Counted from the first letter of the stretch, positions 1 to 9,563 are shown. The stretch is 64,000 nucleotides of DNA from Periweissella cryptocerci (GCF_004358325.1 NZ_CP037940.1:2790001-2854000), one strand, 5' to 3'. Translations and numbers: made by a program. Notes: generated by a model from the sequence alone, not told the origin.

Positions 1-1764
1 TACTTAAATGACAACAATATTAAGTATGTGGTAGTTAACAACACCAAAGGAATTTACTACTACCAACAACCGGATTTAACCACTGGGAAAGTGACTCCAC
101 TCGTGAAGGCGGGAACATTGATTCCGTTGGCTGCTAACCCAATTGTACAATCAGGTAACACGACGCGCTTGAAGACGGCTAATGGTTACTATATTTCGGG
201 AAATACCGAATATGTGCAAGTCGTTGATGCCAATAAAGTCTTCATTGATAATCCAGGTAATGTCGTCGCGCAAAAAAATGTGACGCTTTACAGTGACGCT
301 GAAGGTACTGTCGCGAAGGGAACGATCGCAAAAGATAGTTTGGCAACAGTAACTGCGGTTTCATTTGCAAGTACTGGTAAGGCCATGCTCCAAGTTAGCG
401 GTGGCTACGTTGAAAACGACAAGAGTAATTTTAAAGTGATTACCGGTAAGTTGACCAATTACTTAACGGCCAACGCGTCACAAGTTATCTTGAAGAAGAG
501 TACTAACGAATACGGTGATGTTAACTTGAAAAACAAAGTTAAATCATTGAAAATGGGTACAATTGTTAAGATTTCGGGCTTGGCATGGTCAAATGGTGGC
601 ACTCCCCGCTTGAAAATGGCGAACGGGCACTATTTAACCGCAAATGTCGCGAATGTGATTGTACCAACTAAAAATATTAAGAGCTATTATGTCACTAATC
701 CTAAGAAGTTAGTTAGTGTTAAAAAAGTTAACGGTTACCGCGAAGTGGCCGCCCCAGCTTCTTCTAAAAACAATGGTTTTGCAGCGGGAACATACTTTAC
801 AGTTAAGGCTCTCGAATATACTAGCGCAGGCGTACCACGTTTTAAGTTGAGTAATGGTTTGTATGTGACAGCGGCGAAAAAGTCATACCGGACGAAGCTT
901 GTGAAAACGATTAGCAACTACTGGACGATTAAGCTTGGCAAGACCAAGTTGGTAAAGAAACTCTACTTGTATAAAGATGCTAACTTGAAAAAACGGGTTA
1001 AGGCATACAAAAAAGGCACAGCTGTCAACGTAACCGGTGTTAGTTGGACCAAGGGTGGAACACCACGCTTGAAGGTTAAGGGCGGTTATCTCTCAGCAAC
1101 TAAAAAGGCCTATGCTTATAAATTAAAGGCTGTCAAAATCAAGTCCCCTGGTGCGAGCGCGAGTGTTGGTAGCAACAAAGTTAACACGTATATTATGAGC
1201 AATTACTTCGGTAAAAATGCTAAAGTAACCAAGAAAATCGATAAAATTTTCCCTAAGAATAAGTGGCGCAAGGGTGTGTCTAAACCTGAAGGAATTGTGG
1301 TTCACGAAACGGCAAATCCAACGTCAACTTTGAAAAATGAAATTGCATATATGAAGGCGCACTACCAAAATGCGTTTGTGCATACCTTTATTGATGGTAG
1401 CACCATTGAAAATATCGCGGACACGAGCTATTTGGCATGGGGCTCTGGTTACTATGCTAACCAACGTTTCGTCCAATTTGAACAAGTTCGAGTGCACTCA
1501 AAAAATGATTTTGCCAAAGAAATCAACAACGCGGCGTACTACTCAGCTTACATTTTGAAACAATACGGTTTGAAACCATCATTGGCTAACAAGAATGCGA
1601 CTGGTACGTTATGGTCACATAATGATGTCTCAAATTGGCTTGGTGGCACAGACCACACTGATCCAGTGGCTTACTGGAAAGCATCTGGTACGCAATGGTT
1701 TGGAACTAACTACACAATGAATGATTTCTACCAATTAGTTAAAGCATATTATGCCTCAATTTAA
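1..1764 (+). CDS. Wall-binding N-acetylmuramoyl-L-alanine amidase (5' end cut off)
   Basis: Peptidoglycan hydrolase predicted to cleave the MurNAc-L-Ala bond. The frame is already open at base 1, so the true start and signal peptide lie outside the window. The first ~380 visible residues are tandem SLAP/SH3-like wall-binding modules, seen as recurring GTPRLKxxNGxYLT blocks (near 150-200, 590-640, 830-870, 1050-1100). The last ~160 residues are an Amidase_2 (PGRP-fold) domain: VVHETA near base 1300, AFVHTFIDG, and WSHNDVSNW..TDHTDP, which supply the usual His and Asp zinc ligands. Lysine-rich modules fit binding to anionic wall polymers. Family is clear; the full-length architecture is not visible. 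Confidence 0.85.
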   Translation, partial: YLNDNNIKYVVVNNTKGIYYYQQPDLTTGKVTPLVKAGTLIPLAANPIVQSGNTTRLKTANGYYISGNTEYVQVVDANKVFIDNPGNVVAQKNVTLYSDAEGTVAKGTIAKDSLATVTAVSFASTGKAMLQVSGGYVENDKSNFKVITGKLTNYLTANASQVILKKSTNEYGDVNLKNKVKSLKMGTIVKISGLAWSNGGTPRLKMANGHYLTANVANVIVPTKNIKSYYVTNPKKLVSVKKVNGYREVAAPASSKNNGFAAGTYFTVKALEYTSAGVPRFKLSNGLYVTAAKKSYRTKLVKTISNYWTIKLGKTKLVKKLYLYKDANLKKRVKAYKKGTAVNVTGVSWTKGGTPRLKVKGGYLSATKKAYAYKLKAVKIKSPGASASVGSNKVNTYIMSNYFGKNAKVTKKIDKIFPKNKWRKGVSKPEGIVVHETANPTSTLKNEIAYMKAHYQNAFVHTFIDGSTIENIADTSYLAWGSGYYANQRFVQFEQVRVHSKNDFAKEINNAAYYSAYILKQYGLKPSLANKNATGTLWSHNDVSNWLGGTDHTDPVAYWKASGTQWFGTNYTMNDFYQLVKAYYASI

Positions 1765-1811
1765 TGTTTACAGTTAATTAAAGGTAGCGAGTTGGTAACC
1801 TAGTCATACAA

Positions 1812-1848
1812 GAACATCCCCTAATCGTTAAGGTTAGGGGATGTTTTT
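1812..1848 (+). terminator. Rho-independent terminator after the amidase gene
   Basis: An 11-bp perfect stem (ACATCCCCTAA / TTAGGGGATGT) with a 9-nt loop is followed by a T run. The remaining ~265 bases to the next start hold no gene I can support; they presumably carry the promoter of the regulator downstream. Confidence 0.85.
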
Positions 1849-2115
1849 GTGTACATTTGAATATTTTTTGTAGCCGGTTAAAACGCGACAATATCATCGG
1901 ACTGCCATCGCACTCTTTCGAATTTTACTGTCAAAAAAATTGAAACTAATGTACTTTTTTACGGTTTGGTGTCGTTAATTACTATTCGGATTTGGCGAAG
2001 TACTCCATAATGAAGATAAGGGGAGTTGCTTACAAAAAGTCAGCGATATTGCTTTGTGACGCGCAATTTACTGACAATGATAACTTCTGAGTAATGTATG
2101 GAAGGTGGAAAAAAT

Positions 2116-2871
2116 ATGGAGAAAGAGAAAAACGATGAGTTTCAAACTTACAAAATGAATTTATCTGCAAAAACTGAAATTGATGAATTGAAATTAGCAC
2201 TATTGGAGCATGATTTTATCTATTTTATGAAAATACCAGACGCTGCAAAAGCAATTAAGCGTTTAAAAAATGTGCACGAGGATTTGGCAATATTGTTATC
2301 GCGGCATGATGTCGCATTCCAAAATGATTTTCTGATGAACTTGGTTGTCGATTTCACGGGGATTGGCTTAAGTGAAGGCCAATCTCACACTGATTTTGTG
2401 CGGTTACGGGAGTTTTATAGACAAAAAATAAATGAGATTAAAAATAGTATCAACGTTTTTGAACTCATCTGCGAGATAATCACGCGCTATGGCAGGTTAT
2501 ATGAGAGCCACTTGCCTGATCAGCCACCGGTTTCAAAAACGGTGTTACTGGTCAAAGACTATGTGAATATCGAGATGTTTAATGACGTGACCCCTAAAAT
2601 GATTGCCGATGCATTGGGCTTTGCGCCGCGGACGTTATATTCGACTTTCAAAACGGAGACGGGCATATCGCTGCCGCATTATATTCGTAATTGTAAGTTG
2701 GAAGAAGCAAAAAACCTGTTGCGGAATACCGGGATGACAATTACCGAGATTGCGAGCATGCTGAATTACTTTGATAGTGGTGCATTTTCTAAGGCGTTTA
2801 AAGAGTACATGGGCATCTTACCTTCAAGTTATCGGCGCGACAGTGAGATTCCCCGTAGTAACTATATCTAA
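2116..2871 (+). CDS. AraC-family transcriptional regulator
   Basis: DNA-binding regulator of 251 residues. The C-terminal ~100 residues are a typical AraC double helix-turn-helix: MIADALGFAPRTLYSTFK, then the linker CKLEEAKNLLR, then ITEIASMLNYFDSGAFSKAFK and GILPSSYRR. The N-terminal ~150 residues are helical and match no sensor domain I recognise. I place the start at 2116 rather than the in-frame ATG at 2098, because the GGAAGGTGG ribosome-binding sequence lies between the two. It sits directly upstream of the adhesin and sortase genes in the same direction, so control of surface display is a reasonable but unproven role. Confidence 0.85.
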   Translation: MEKEKNDEFQTYKMNLSAKTEIDELKLALLEHDFIYFMKIPDAAKAIKRLKNVHEDLAILLSRHDVAFQNDFLMNLVVDFTGIGLSEGQSHTDFVRLREFYRQKINEIKNSINVFELICEIITRYGRLYESHLPDQPPVSKTVLLVKDYVNIEMFNDVTPKMIADALGFAPRTLYSTFKTETGISLPHYIRNCKLEEAKNLLRNTGMTITEIASMLNYFDSGAFSKAFKEYMGILPSSYRRDSEIPRSNYI

Positions 2872-3035
2872 TTAAAATGAGTCGCTTGAAAATTTTTCAA
2901 TTTAATCACCAATTTACTGTTAAAAAATACAAATCGCGTGTTTTTTTACAATCGTTAATTTACAGAAGTGTGTATATTGTACATTTGAGGTGAACTTAGG
3001 GATGATTTCGCCACATAACAACAAGGGAGAATATT

Positions 3036-5729
3036 ATGGATAGGTTAAAAGGATTTAACAGTAACACACATTACAAAATGTACAAAGCTGGTAAACAATG
3101 GTTGTTTGCTAGCGTCGCCGTTTCAGGGTTAATACTCGGTGGTTTAATGTTTCAAGGGACAGCTTCAGCGGATGTAGCTGCCGATACTACCACACAAACC
3201 AGTCAAGCAAGCACCGAACCTGCTTCAAGTAGTGTTGTAAGTACAGATTCAAAAGATACCCAGAGCACAAACGACGCGGATTCTGTCTTAGCAGCAGAAG
3301 CAAGTGTTCAGTCATCCTCAGATGTAACGGCGACTGCGAGTGATAATAAAACAGTGAAGTCAGGAACTCCTGATACCACTGATACTGCGGATTCAGCAAC
3401 GACGAATACTAATTCTGAGAATCAATCGGTTACCGCAACTCCTGATGCGGTAACCGCACCAGCTACTACGCAATCCGTACCAGCCAGTGTCCAAAAGAGT
3501 ACAACGGCGACAACGGCAACCACTAGCTCGACGGTTGTGCCAAGTACAAAAGACTCAGCTGATGATGAGTCAGTGACTACGGCAGCAGTCCAAGCGCAAA
3601 ATGGTACCGACGAAGCTGATAAACAATCAGCTGACGTAAAAGATATGAAGCCAACTGCTCGTGCGGTCAAACAAGCCAATCTTCAAGCAGCCGAAATTAG
3701 TACCATTCCGGGAGTACAACACGTTGATGCGGCAAACTTTTTAGATTATTTTAATTTGAATGGGTCGGCAACATACGATCCAACGACCGGTACTGTGACA
3801 TTAACAACAAATACTGAGAACCAAGTTGGTGACTTTGTGTTAAAGAACAAAATCGATATGTCACAGGGTTTTACTTTGGTCGGGACAATTAACATTGGTG
3901 ACAAGACACAACAAGAACGTGGCGCAGACGGTGTAGGATTTGCGTTTAACCCTGGAGATATTAATGAAGTTGGGTTACCTGGGGGAGCAAATGGTATCGG
4001 TGGATTAGACAACGCATTTGGTTTTAAACTGGACACGTGGGTTAATGCCGGAAACGTTATGTATAATCCAACCACGGGTAGCAATACAAATGGTACGGTA
4101 TTGACGGCCTTAGCTGATCCAAAGGAATTTGGCAGTGCCACAGGAAATGGGATTCCATTTGGTAGTTTTGTAACAACTGATAGTAATGGGGTCGCGACAA
4201 CATACAATGGTACTGATGCACCTGCTCAAGCAATCGCGCAACCAGCTAATAATAATTTCTTGCCGATTATTTTTGATTACGATGGCTCGAGCAAAGTGCT
4301 AACGGTGTCGTATAATGGGCAAACTTGGGCCAAAAATTTAGCCGATTTGACATCCACAGATGCAGCTGGTTATGCGTTATCAGTGCTAGGTTCGACGGGT
4401 TCAGCCACTAATTTACAACAATTCGCGATTACTTCATTTGATTATGTTGCTTATGGAACCAATACGAACACGTATATTGACGCTGATGCGGGTGAAACGA
4501 TTAGCCCGGCCGTTGAAAATGGAGGGACAATTGGTGACACACTTGTTGTACCAGCACTAGATATTCCAGGGTATACATTGACGTCAGTGACGCCAAGCGA
4601 TAGCAAGAATTATAACGGTAACACGAATACCGTTACATTTACAACGACGCCACAAACAATTGTAAACGTATATACGAAGACGGCGTATCCATTAGTTGTT
4701 AAGTATGTTAACAAAACGACAAATGAAACGATGCAAACCGTTACCAAAGCTGATCAAAAATGGGGCACAAGTACTGACTTGGCATCATTATATAGCACCG
4801 CGGATGGCTACGAATTGACTGACGTGACTGGTATTGCAGATGATGGTAAGACAGCGTCGATTACCGCAAACAAAAATGGCACATACACGACAGACTACAT
4901 TCAAGGAACGCAAACCGTAACATTCTACTATGTTCAAAACGGGAATGTAGTCGCGCGCTACGTTGATCAAAACGGCAAGACAATCGCACCAGATGAAACA
5001 ATCAACGGAACAGTCGGTGATGATTACAGTACAAAGCAAGCAGACATTGCCGGTTACACATTTGTTAAGGTAGACGGGAATACGAGTGGTAAGTTGAGCG
5101 CAAATGGGGAGTCAGTAACTTACGTGTACAGCCAAAACGGAAGTGCCGTGGCTCACTACGTCGACCAAAACGGTAAGACAATCGCACCAGATGAAACAAT
5201 CAATGGAACAGTTGGTGATGATTACAGTACGAAGCAAGCAGACATTGCTGGGTACACGTTTGATAAGGTAGATGGGAATACGACGGGAACGTTGACGAGT
5301 GACGAAACGGTGGTAACTTATATCTATAAACTTACACCGGCTGCGGAACCCACACCAGAACCAACACCAGAACCAACACCAACACCAGAACCACAGCCTA
5401 CCCCAACGCCAGGGAAGACGAATAAGCAGAAAACGCCTGCCGATGGTGGGGCAACTAAAACTAAGAAAACACCCGGCGATAAGAGTACAGCCAAAGCGAA
5501 GAAAAATGGCGGCAATGATGGTGCGAAAATTACAAAAGACAAGCCACAAGTGAATAAACAAACCGCACCGAAGACACTACAAACAACGGATGCACCTTCC
5601 GGTAAGCAAAAACTAGTTCAAACTGGTTTTGAAAACCAAAGTAATCGTGGATTAATTGCGATAGGGCTTGCTTTATTAGCGTTGGCGATGGGCTTAGTTG
5701 GTCTCGGTAAGCGCAAGAAAAATGAATAA
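3036..5729 (+). CDS. Sortase-anchored lectin/MucBP adhesin
   Basis: Surface protein of 897 residues, likely binding glycans or mucus. A KxYKxGKxW-type signal peptide (KMYKAGKQW, residues 14-22, then a hydrophobic stretch ending TASA) is followed by a Ser/Thr/Ala-rich low-complexity spacer to about residue 210. An L-type lectin-like domain spans roughly 225-480 (ADGVGFAFNPG, GLDNAFGFKLDTW). MucBP-type modules follow, two of them near-identical 66-residue repeats, then a Pro-Thr-Glu stalk and a Lys-rich wall-spanning part. The tail has the sorting pattern LVQTG (about residues 860-864), a hydrophobic helix and KRKKNE. The motif is atypical: Val replaces the usual Pro of LPXTG. A sortase is encoded just downstream. 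Confidence 0.9.
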   Translation: MDRLKGFNSNTHYKMYKAGKQWLFASVAVSGLILGGLMFQGTASADVAADTTTQTSQASTEPASSSVVSTDSKDTQSTNDADSVLAAEASVQSSSDVTATASDNKTVKSGTPDTTDTADSATTNTNSENQSVTATPDAVTAPATTQSVPASVQKSTTATTATTSSTVVPSTKDSADDESVTTAAVQAQNGTDEADKQSADVKDMKPTARAVKQANLQAAEISTIPGVQHVDAANFLDYFNLNGSATYDPTTGTVTLTTNTENQVGDFVLKNKIDMSQGFTLVGTINIGDKTQQERGADGVGFAFNPGDINEVGLPGGANGIGGLDNAFGFKLDTWVNAGNVMYNPTTGSNTNGTVLTALADPKEFGSATGNGIPFGSFVTTDSNGVATTYNGTDAPAQAIAQPANNNFLPIIFDYDGSSKVLTVSYNGQTWAKNLADLTSTDAAGYALSVLGSTGSATNLQQFAITSFDYVAYGTNTNTYIDADAGETISPAVENGGTIGDTLVVPALDIPGYTLTSVTPSDSKNYNGNTNTVTFTTTPQTIVNVYTKTAYPLVVKYVNKTTNETMQTVTKADQKWGTSTDLASLYSTADGYELTDVTGIADDGKTASITANKNGTYTTDYIQGTQTVTFYYVQNGNVVARYVDQNGKTIAPDETINGTVGDDYSTKQADIAGYTFVKVDGNTSGKLSANGESVTYVYSQNGSAVAHYVDQNGKTIAPDETINGTVGDDYSTKQADIAGYTFDKVDGNTTGTLTSDETVVTYIYKLTPAAEPTPEPTPEPTPTPEPQPTPTPGKTNKQKTPADGGATKTKKTPGDKSTAKAKKNGGNDGAKITKDKPQVNKQTAPKTLQTTDAPSGKQKLVQTGFENQSNRGLIAIGLALLALAMGLVGLGKRKKNE
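4962..5330 (+). repeat. Tandem MucBP repeat in the adhesin gene
   Basis: Two units with a 198-bp period (66 codons) start at 4962 and 5160. They share long nearly identical stretches, including the codons for KTIAPDETINGTVGDDYSTK. High nucleotide identity suggests recent duplication or gene conversion and makes repeat-number variation likely. Confidence 0.85.
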
Positions 5730-5782
5730 AAGCTAAGACTCGTTGCTTGTATTCAGAAATTAGCGATTATGGGGGAGCATAA

Positions 5783-5878
5783 ATGGATGAATTTACAGTA
5801 ACAACTATTATTGGTTGGGGATTACTGATTTTGACGATTGTCGGCTGGTATTTCGAAGGACGACATGTGAACAAATAA
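5783..5878 (+). CDS. 31-residue single-pass membrane peptide
   Basis: Small ORF with a strong ribosome-binding site (GGGGGAG at 5771-5777, 5 nt before ATG). The product has a short polar N-terminus (MDEFTVTT), one hydrophobic helix (IIGWGLLILTIVGWYF) and a charged tail EGRHVNK. It lies between adhesin and sortase genes in the same direction with no visible terminator, so it may be co-transcribed. I know no family for it. A role in sortase or adhesin handling is only suggested by position. Confidence 0.55.
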   Translation: MDEFTVTTIIGWGLLILTIVGWYFEGRHVNK

Positions 5879-5986
5879 ATATTGTAATAATAAGTGACCA
5901 TTGGCTTGGGAAGGAATTCCTGAGTCGTACATAAAAATTTATTTGTCGTATATTGTTTGACATAAAAGCTAGGGGGAGTTAATGGG

Positions 5987-6658
5987 ATGAGACGAAGAAA
6001 AATGTCGGTATTGTTGGGAATTATTGTTGCACTAATTGGTTTAGTTATTATTTATGTGGGCACACATCCATCGCTGTATATCGGGCGATTTGCCCAAAGT
6101 GAAAGCATGAAGTACGCAAAGCAACTCAAAATAACGGCGGATAATAAAGAATCACGCGGGGCGCAGTATAACGGGAACTTGAATGTAAAAAGTTTAAGTG
6201 ATTTACGTAAAGTGGCTAAAACCAAAGGTGTGCTAACTTTACGTGGCTACATTTCAATTCCGCAAATTGAAGTGAAGTTACCATTATATGAAGGCGCCTC
6301 GAATAAAGTTTTGGCGCTAGGTGCGGGTACGTTGAAACCTGGGCAGCATATGGGCGAGAAAAATTATGCGATTGGTGCACATAATATGGCCGATAATAAA
6401 ACTTTTTTTAGCCCGTTACAAAACCAGCTGAAAGTTGGCATGAACATATACTTACAAAACGCAATCAAAGTATACAAATATCAAGTAATTACGAAAAAAG
6501 TTATCGACCAGTACCAAGTGGGCGTGATTGAAGACGGTCAGCAAAATCACATCATCACGCTAATTACATGTTACGAAGAACCACCATACTTTACGGGCGC
6601 AACAAAACGGGTATATGTAGTGGGCAAGCTGATTGCGGTGAAAAACATTAATGAATAA
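5987..6658 (+). CDS. srtA: Class A-like sortase
   Basis: Membrane transpeptidase that cleaves LPXTG-like sorting signals and attaches surface proteins to peptidoglycan. The 223-residue protein has an N-terminal membrane anchor (residues 7-25) and the sortase barrel. The catalytic triad is visible: His132 in AIGAHNM, Cys195 in TLITC, Arg208 in TKRVYVV. The start is set by GGGGGAG 8 nt upstream. It sits ~250 bp after the adhesin gene, whose LVQTG signal may be its dedicated substrate. A housekeeping versus dedicated role cannot be decided from one locus. Confidence 0.9.
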   Translation: MRRRKMSVLLGIIVALIGLVIIYVGTHPSLYIGRFAQSESMKYAKQLKITADNKESRGAQYNGNLNVKSLSDLRKVAKTKGVLTLRGYISIPQIEVKLPLYEGASNKVLALGAGTLKPGQHMGEKNYAIGAHNMADNKTFFSPLQNQLKVGMNIYLQNAIKVYKYQVITKKVIDQYQVGVIEDGQQNHIITLITCYEEPPYFTGATKRVYVVGKLIAVKNINE

Positions 6659-6675
6659 TGGAGGGCGGTGGTTAC

Positions 6676-7212
6676 ATGAGTATTAATAAATTTATTTTTT
6701 TAAAACGATATCGTAGCATGTCCGACCAGGAATTGGGTTTACAAATCGTCGAAAATGGTCAAAAAATTTGCGGTGAAATTAGGATTTTGTTTTATGAATT
6801 AAGAAAGCAACGGGAAGTATTGACCCGCTATAAAAACGGCTATATCTTATATGTGCCACTGACGGCAAGTAATTACAGCAACGGCACATTATATGAAATT
6901 AGCAGTATCTTTGAAAATGGACATAAGATACTTGTTAATTTAAGCGCAAGCAAAGTGCCTAAAAATGTGTGGGAAGTACAACAAGCGTTGACCACAATAA
7001 TTAATTCGCCGCAATTTAATTTTGGCGAAGACGTGAAAGCATGCTTTGAAAAACTCAGTACTGATTATAAATTGGGAAGTACATCACGGGCAGATAATAT
7101 TAATAACGCACATAAGCTATTAATTTTAATGCATCAATATGAACGATTCGTACCAATATTCCAATATGCTGAGACAATACTTTGGAAAATGATTTTAACA
7201 GTTGGGGGCTAG
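6676..7212 (+). CDS. Uncharacterised 178-residue protein
   Basis: Function not recognised. The ORF is open from 6658, but GGAGGGCGGTGG lies before the ATG at 6676, which I take as the start (MSINKFIFLKRY). No signal peptide or clear membrane segment is present; the sequence is mixed helical, with hydrophobic residues spaced as in a globular cytosolic protein (MSDQELGLQIVENGQKICGE). It starts 17 bp after the sortase stop and ends 2 bp before the next start, so it is probably in the sortase operon. Confidence 0.6.
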   Translation: MSINKFIFLKRYRSMSDQELGLQIVENGQKICGEIRILFYELRKQREVLTRYKNGYILYVPLTASNYSNGTLYEISSIFENGHKILVNLSASKVPKNVWEVQQALTTIINSPQFNFGEDVKACFEKLSTDYKLGSTSRADNINNAHKLLILMHQYERFVPIFQYAETILWKMILTVGG

Positions 7213-7214
7213 TG

Positions 7215-7628
7215 ATGGAAAAAGAGAGTAACGAATTATTTGTTGGGGTTCCAATTAGTGGCACATTTGTCGAGCAATGCGTGGTGGATGATCAAATGAT
7301 ATACTTGATGGTTGATACTAACAGTGCGGGTGAATTTACGAAAATTGGGCAAGTGGTGTTGTTCACTGACCAACAAGAAAAGATTGAAAAAGCAGTGCTT
7401 GTGAAAAAAGGCGGTAAAACGCAAGATGCGCGGCACCCAATTATTGCATTTACCAACGACGTGTATACAAAGCTCGTACTTACCAAGTTATTGGCAACTG
7501 AAGACACGAAGGCCGTGGCAACGTATGACGAATCAAATGTCAAAAACGTGATTGCAGAAATAAAAAGAAATCGCGAACAAACCGCGCTGAATATTGAATC
7601 GATTCGTGCTAATCAAATCGAGAATTGA
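7215..7628 (+). CDS. Uncharacterised 137-residue protein
   Basis: Function not recognised. The ATG at 7215 is chosen because GGGGG lies at 7204-7208; the longer in-frame ORF from 7182 would overlap the previous gene. The first ~85 residues are beta-rich with alternating hydrophobics (GQVVLFTDQQEKIEKAVLVKKGG). The last ~40 are a charged, probably helical tail (VIAEIKRNREQTALNIESIR). It is the last gene of the apparent adhesin-sortase operon and may be an accessory cytosolic protein. Confidence 0.6.
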   Translation: MEKESNELFVGVPISGTFVEQCVVDDQMIYLMVDTNSAGEFTKIGQVVLFTDQQEKIEKAVLVKKGGKTQDARHPIIAFTNDVYTKLVLTKLLATEDTKAVATYDESNVKNVIAEIKRNREQTALNIESIRANQIEN

Positions 7629-7685
7629 ACATGAAAGTTAGATATAATAAAGACGAAATCGTTTTGTACGAATGGAGATTGTGGA

Positions 7686-8300
7686 ATGATTATTCGAAAA
7701 GCAACCAAAAAAGATTTAGCAGTTGTCACTGATTTAACGTATGCGGCCTTTAAGGACTACCCATTATTTGCCGTGTCAGATAATAAAGCAAAGTTGAAAA
7801 AGGCTTTGCATTTTCTCCTTAGGTTAAATACAGCGGTAAATATTAAAAGCCAGGATAGCTTTGTATGTGTTGAAAATGATGAAATTGTCGCCTCATTCAT
7901 ATTAAAAGCCCCAAAGCATCAGCATACGAGTTTAATGGCGTATCTGCTGAGTGGGGGTTGGCGCATTTTCTTTAATGGTTCGCGAACAATTTCAAAGCAG
8001 TTGCTCCATAATTTGGACAAAGCGAACAAGATTTTGGATGGTGCGATTACTGAGTATTGGTATTTGGATACGCTCGTTGTTTCGCCCAAGTTTCAAGGAC
8101 AGAAAATCGGTTCTAGGACGTTAACTAAAATTAAAAAGGTAGTCAAGGAAGCCGGCGGACATACATTGTGCTTAATTACCAACACAGAACTTAACGCAAT
8201 GTTCTATGAAAAGAACGGCTTTGAGGAAATCAGGAAGCAGTCCTTTAGCACTAATAATCAGGTGCATCACACCTGGCTTTTTATGATTAAACTAATATAG
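7686..8300 (+). CDS. GNAT-family N-acetyltransferase
   Basis: Acetyl-CoA-dependent acetyltransferase of 204 residues; substrate unknown. It begins with the usual beta1-alpha1 (MIIRKATKKDLAVVTDLTYAAF). The acetyl-CoA pyrophosphate-binding motif A is WYLDTLVVSPKFQGQKIGSRTL (the Q/RxxGxG/A pattern), followed by LCLITNTELNAMFYEKNGFEE, the typical C-terminal part. The ~40-residue insertion between strands (HFLLRLNTAVNIKS.., LLSGGWRIFFNG) resembles the GNATs of Firmicutes often annotated only as acetyltransferase. It stands alone 57 bp downstream of the preceding operon. Confidence 0.85.
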   Translation: MIIRKATKKDLAVVTDLTYAAFKDYPLFAVSDNKAKLKKALHFLLRLNTAVNIKSQDSFVCVENDEIVASFILKAPKHQHTSLMAYLLSGGWRIFFNGSRTISKQLLHNLDKANKILDGAITEYWYLDTLVVSPKFQGQKIGSRTLTKIKKVVKEAGGHTLCLITNTELNAMFYEKNGFEEIRKQSFSTNNQVHHTWLFMIKLI

Positions 8301-8356
8301 TGTGATAGCCATTGGTTCAGTAAGTTGGACAAATTCGGCTTTGGTATGGGGGATGT

Positions 8357-8779
8357 ATGCATAATGTAATGCGTAACCAGTATCAGCAACATAAGCGTCA
8401 ATGCTGGTACCTGTTCTTTGGTGGCGTCACGACAATGGTGAACCTGATAAGTTACTGGCTGTTGCTGTTGTTAGATGTAAATGTACAAATAGCGGTAATT
8501 ATTGCATGGATTGTGACAGCTGTCGTTGCGTATATCACAAATCGAATGTGGGTATTTACGTCGACAAATCAGGGTGTCAAAGCAGTTGCTAAGGAGATTG
8601 GGCGGTTTTTTAGCGGACGTATTGCGACCTTGTTCGTGGAAATGCTCATCATTTGGTATGGAGTCCAATATTTGCATGAAAATCCGCTGTTATGGAAAAT
8701 TATCGAAAATATTGTTGTAGTTATTTTGAATTATTTCATCAGTCAGCGCCTCGTTTTTAAAGCGAAATCAAAAGGGTAG
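8357..8779 (+). CDS. GtrA-family membrane protein
   Basis: 140-residue integral membrane protein with four predicted helices (WYLFFGGVTTMVNLISYWLLLLL, IAVIIAWIVTAVVAYITNR, FFSGRIATLFVEMLIIW, IVVVILNYFISQRLVF). The conserved NRMWVF and C-terminal NYFISQRLVFK patterns are those of GtrA/DPMS-like flippase components, which move undecaprenyl-phosphate-linked sugars during glycosylation of wall polymers. The start is set by GGGGG at 8347-8351. No glycosyltransferase lies beside it here, so the polymer it serves cannot be named. Confidence 0.85.
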   Translation: MHNVMRNQYQQHKRQCWYLFFGGVTTMVNLISYWLLLLLDVNVQIAVIIAWIVTAVVAYITNRMWVFTSTNQGVKAVAKEIGRFFSGRIATLFVEMLIIWYGVQYLHENPLLWKIIENIVVVILNYFISQRLVFKAKSKG

Positions 8780-8784
8780 CGTCG

Positions 8785-8822
8785 AAAGGAGTTGAGGCAA
8801 ATGTGCTCATCAACTCCTTTTT
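8785..8822 (+). terminator. Terminator after the GtrA gene
   Basis: AAAGGAGTTGA pairs with TCAACTCCTTT around a 14-nt loop, followed by T residues. The same AAAGGAGTTGA stem recurs in the two terminators near 31.1 and 31.5 kb. The ~250 bases beyond it contain no gene; an imperfect dyad (GCTTATTA..TAATAAGC, about 8967-8993) precedes luxS. Confidence 0.8.
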
Positions 8823-9076
8823 GACTTTGGATTAGCCACCAGCATTTTCCGATTATAGACTGCTTAAATATTAAAAATCGACCCAGTACCCATACAATTT
8901 CATACCTATACATTCCCAATAATGAGCAAATTTTAATTAAAGGTATACAAACTAACTGTAGTCGCTTATTATATTAGATAAGTAATAAGCGCCGCAGCTA
9001 CCTAAGTTTTGAATTGCCGATATTTGATTCAAACTTGCGTCAGCTCCGAGTTTATAGAATAAGAGGAAATATGCGC

Positions 9077-9556
9077 ATGCCACAAGCAAATGTTGAAAGT
9101 TTTGAATTAGATCACACCGCCGTTAAAGCACCATATGTCCGCAAGATTACGGTTGAAAATGGACCTGCGGGAGATAAAATCACTAATTTTGATTTACGTT
9201 TGGTCCAACCAAATGAAGAAGCCATTGGGATGGCCGGATTGCACACGATTGAACACCTGTTAGCCGGTTTATTACGCACCCGGTTGAGTGGCGTGATTGA
9301 TTGTTCACCATTTGGTTGTCAAACTGGGTTCCACTTGATCACTTGGGGTGAACAAGATAATACTGAAGTTGCCAAAGCCTTGAAGAGTGCTTTGGAAGAA
9401 ATTGCTAATGATATTGAATGGGCCGATGTGCCAGGAACTAACATTGAAAGTTGTGGGAATTACAAGAACCACAGTCTATTCAGTGCTAAGGAATGGGCTA
9501 AGTTGATTTTGTCACGTGGCATCTCAACTGATCCATTTGAACGTCAAGTCATTTAA
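9077..9556 (+). CDS. luxS: S-ribosylhomocysteine lyase
   Basis: Splits S-ribosylhomocysteine into homocysteine and DPD (precursor of autoinducer-2) in the activated methyl cycle. The metal site HxxEH is HTIEH (residues 56-60) with Cys126 as third ligand, and the catalytic Cys81 lies in GCQTGF. Choosing ATG 9077 gives 159 residues, the normal LuxS length, and the usual N-terminus ending in VESFELDHT; the ATG two codons earlier (9071) is possible, while the open frame from 9014 has no ribosome-binding site. AGAGG at 9062-9066 serves either. It is monocistronic. Confidence 0.93.
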   Translation: MPQANVESFELDHTAVKAPYVRKITVENGPAGDKITNFDLRLVQPNEEAIGMAGLHTIEHLLAGLLRTRLSGVIDCSPFGCQTGFHLITWGEQDNTEVAKALKSALEEIANDIEWADVPGTNIESCGNYKNHSLFSAKEWAKLILSRGISTDPFERQVI

Positions 9557-9563
9557 TTGATAA

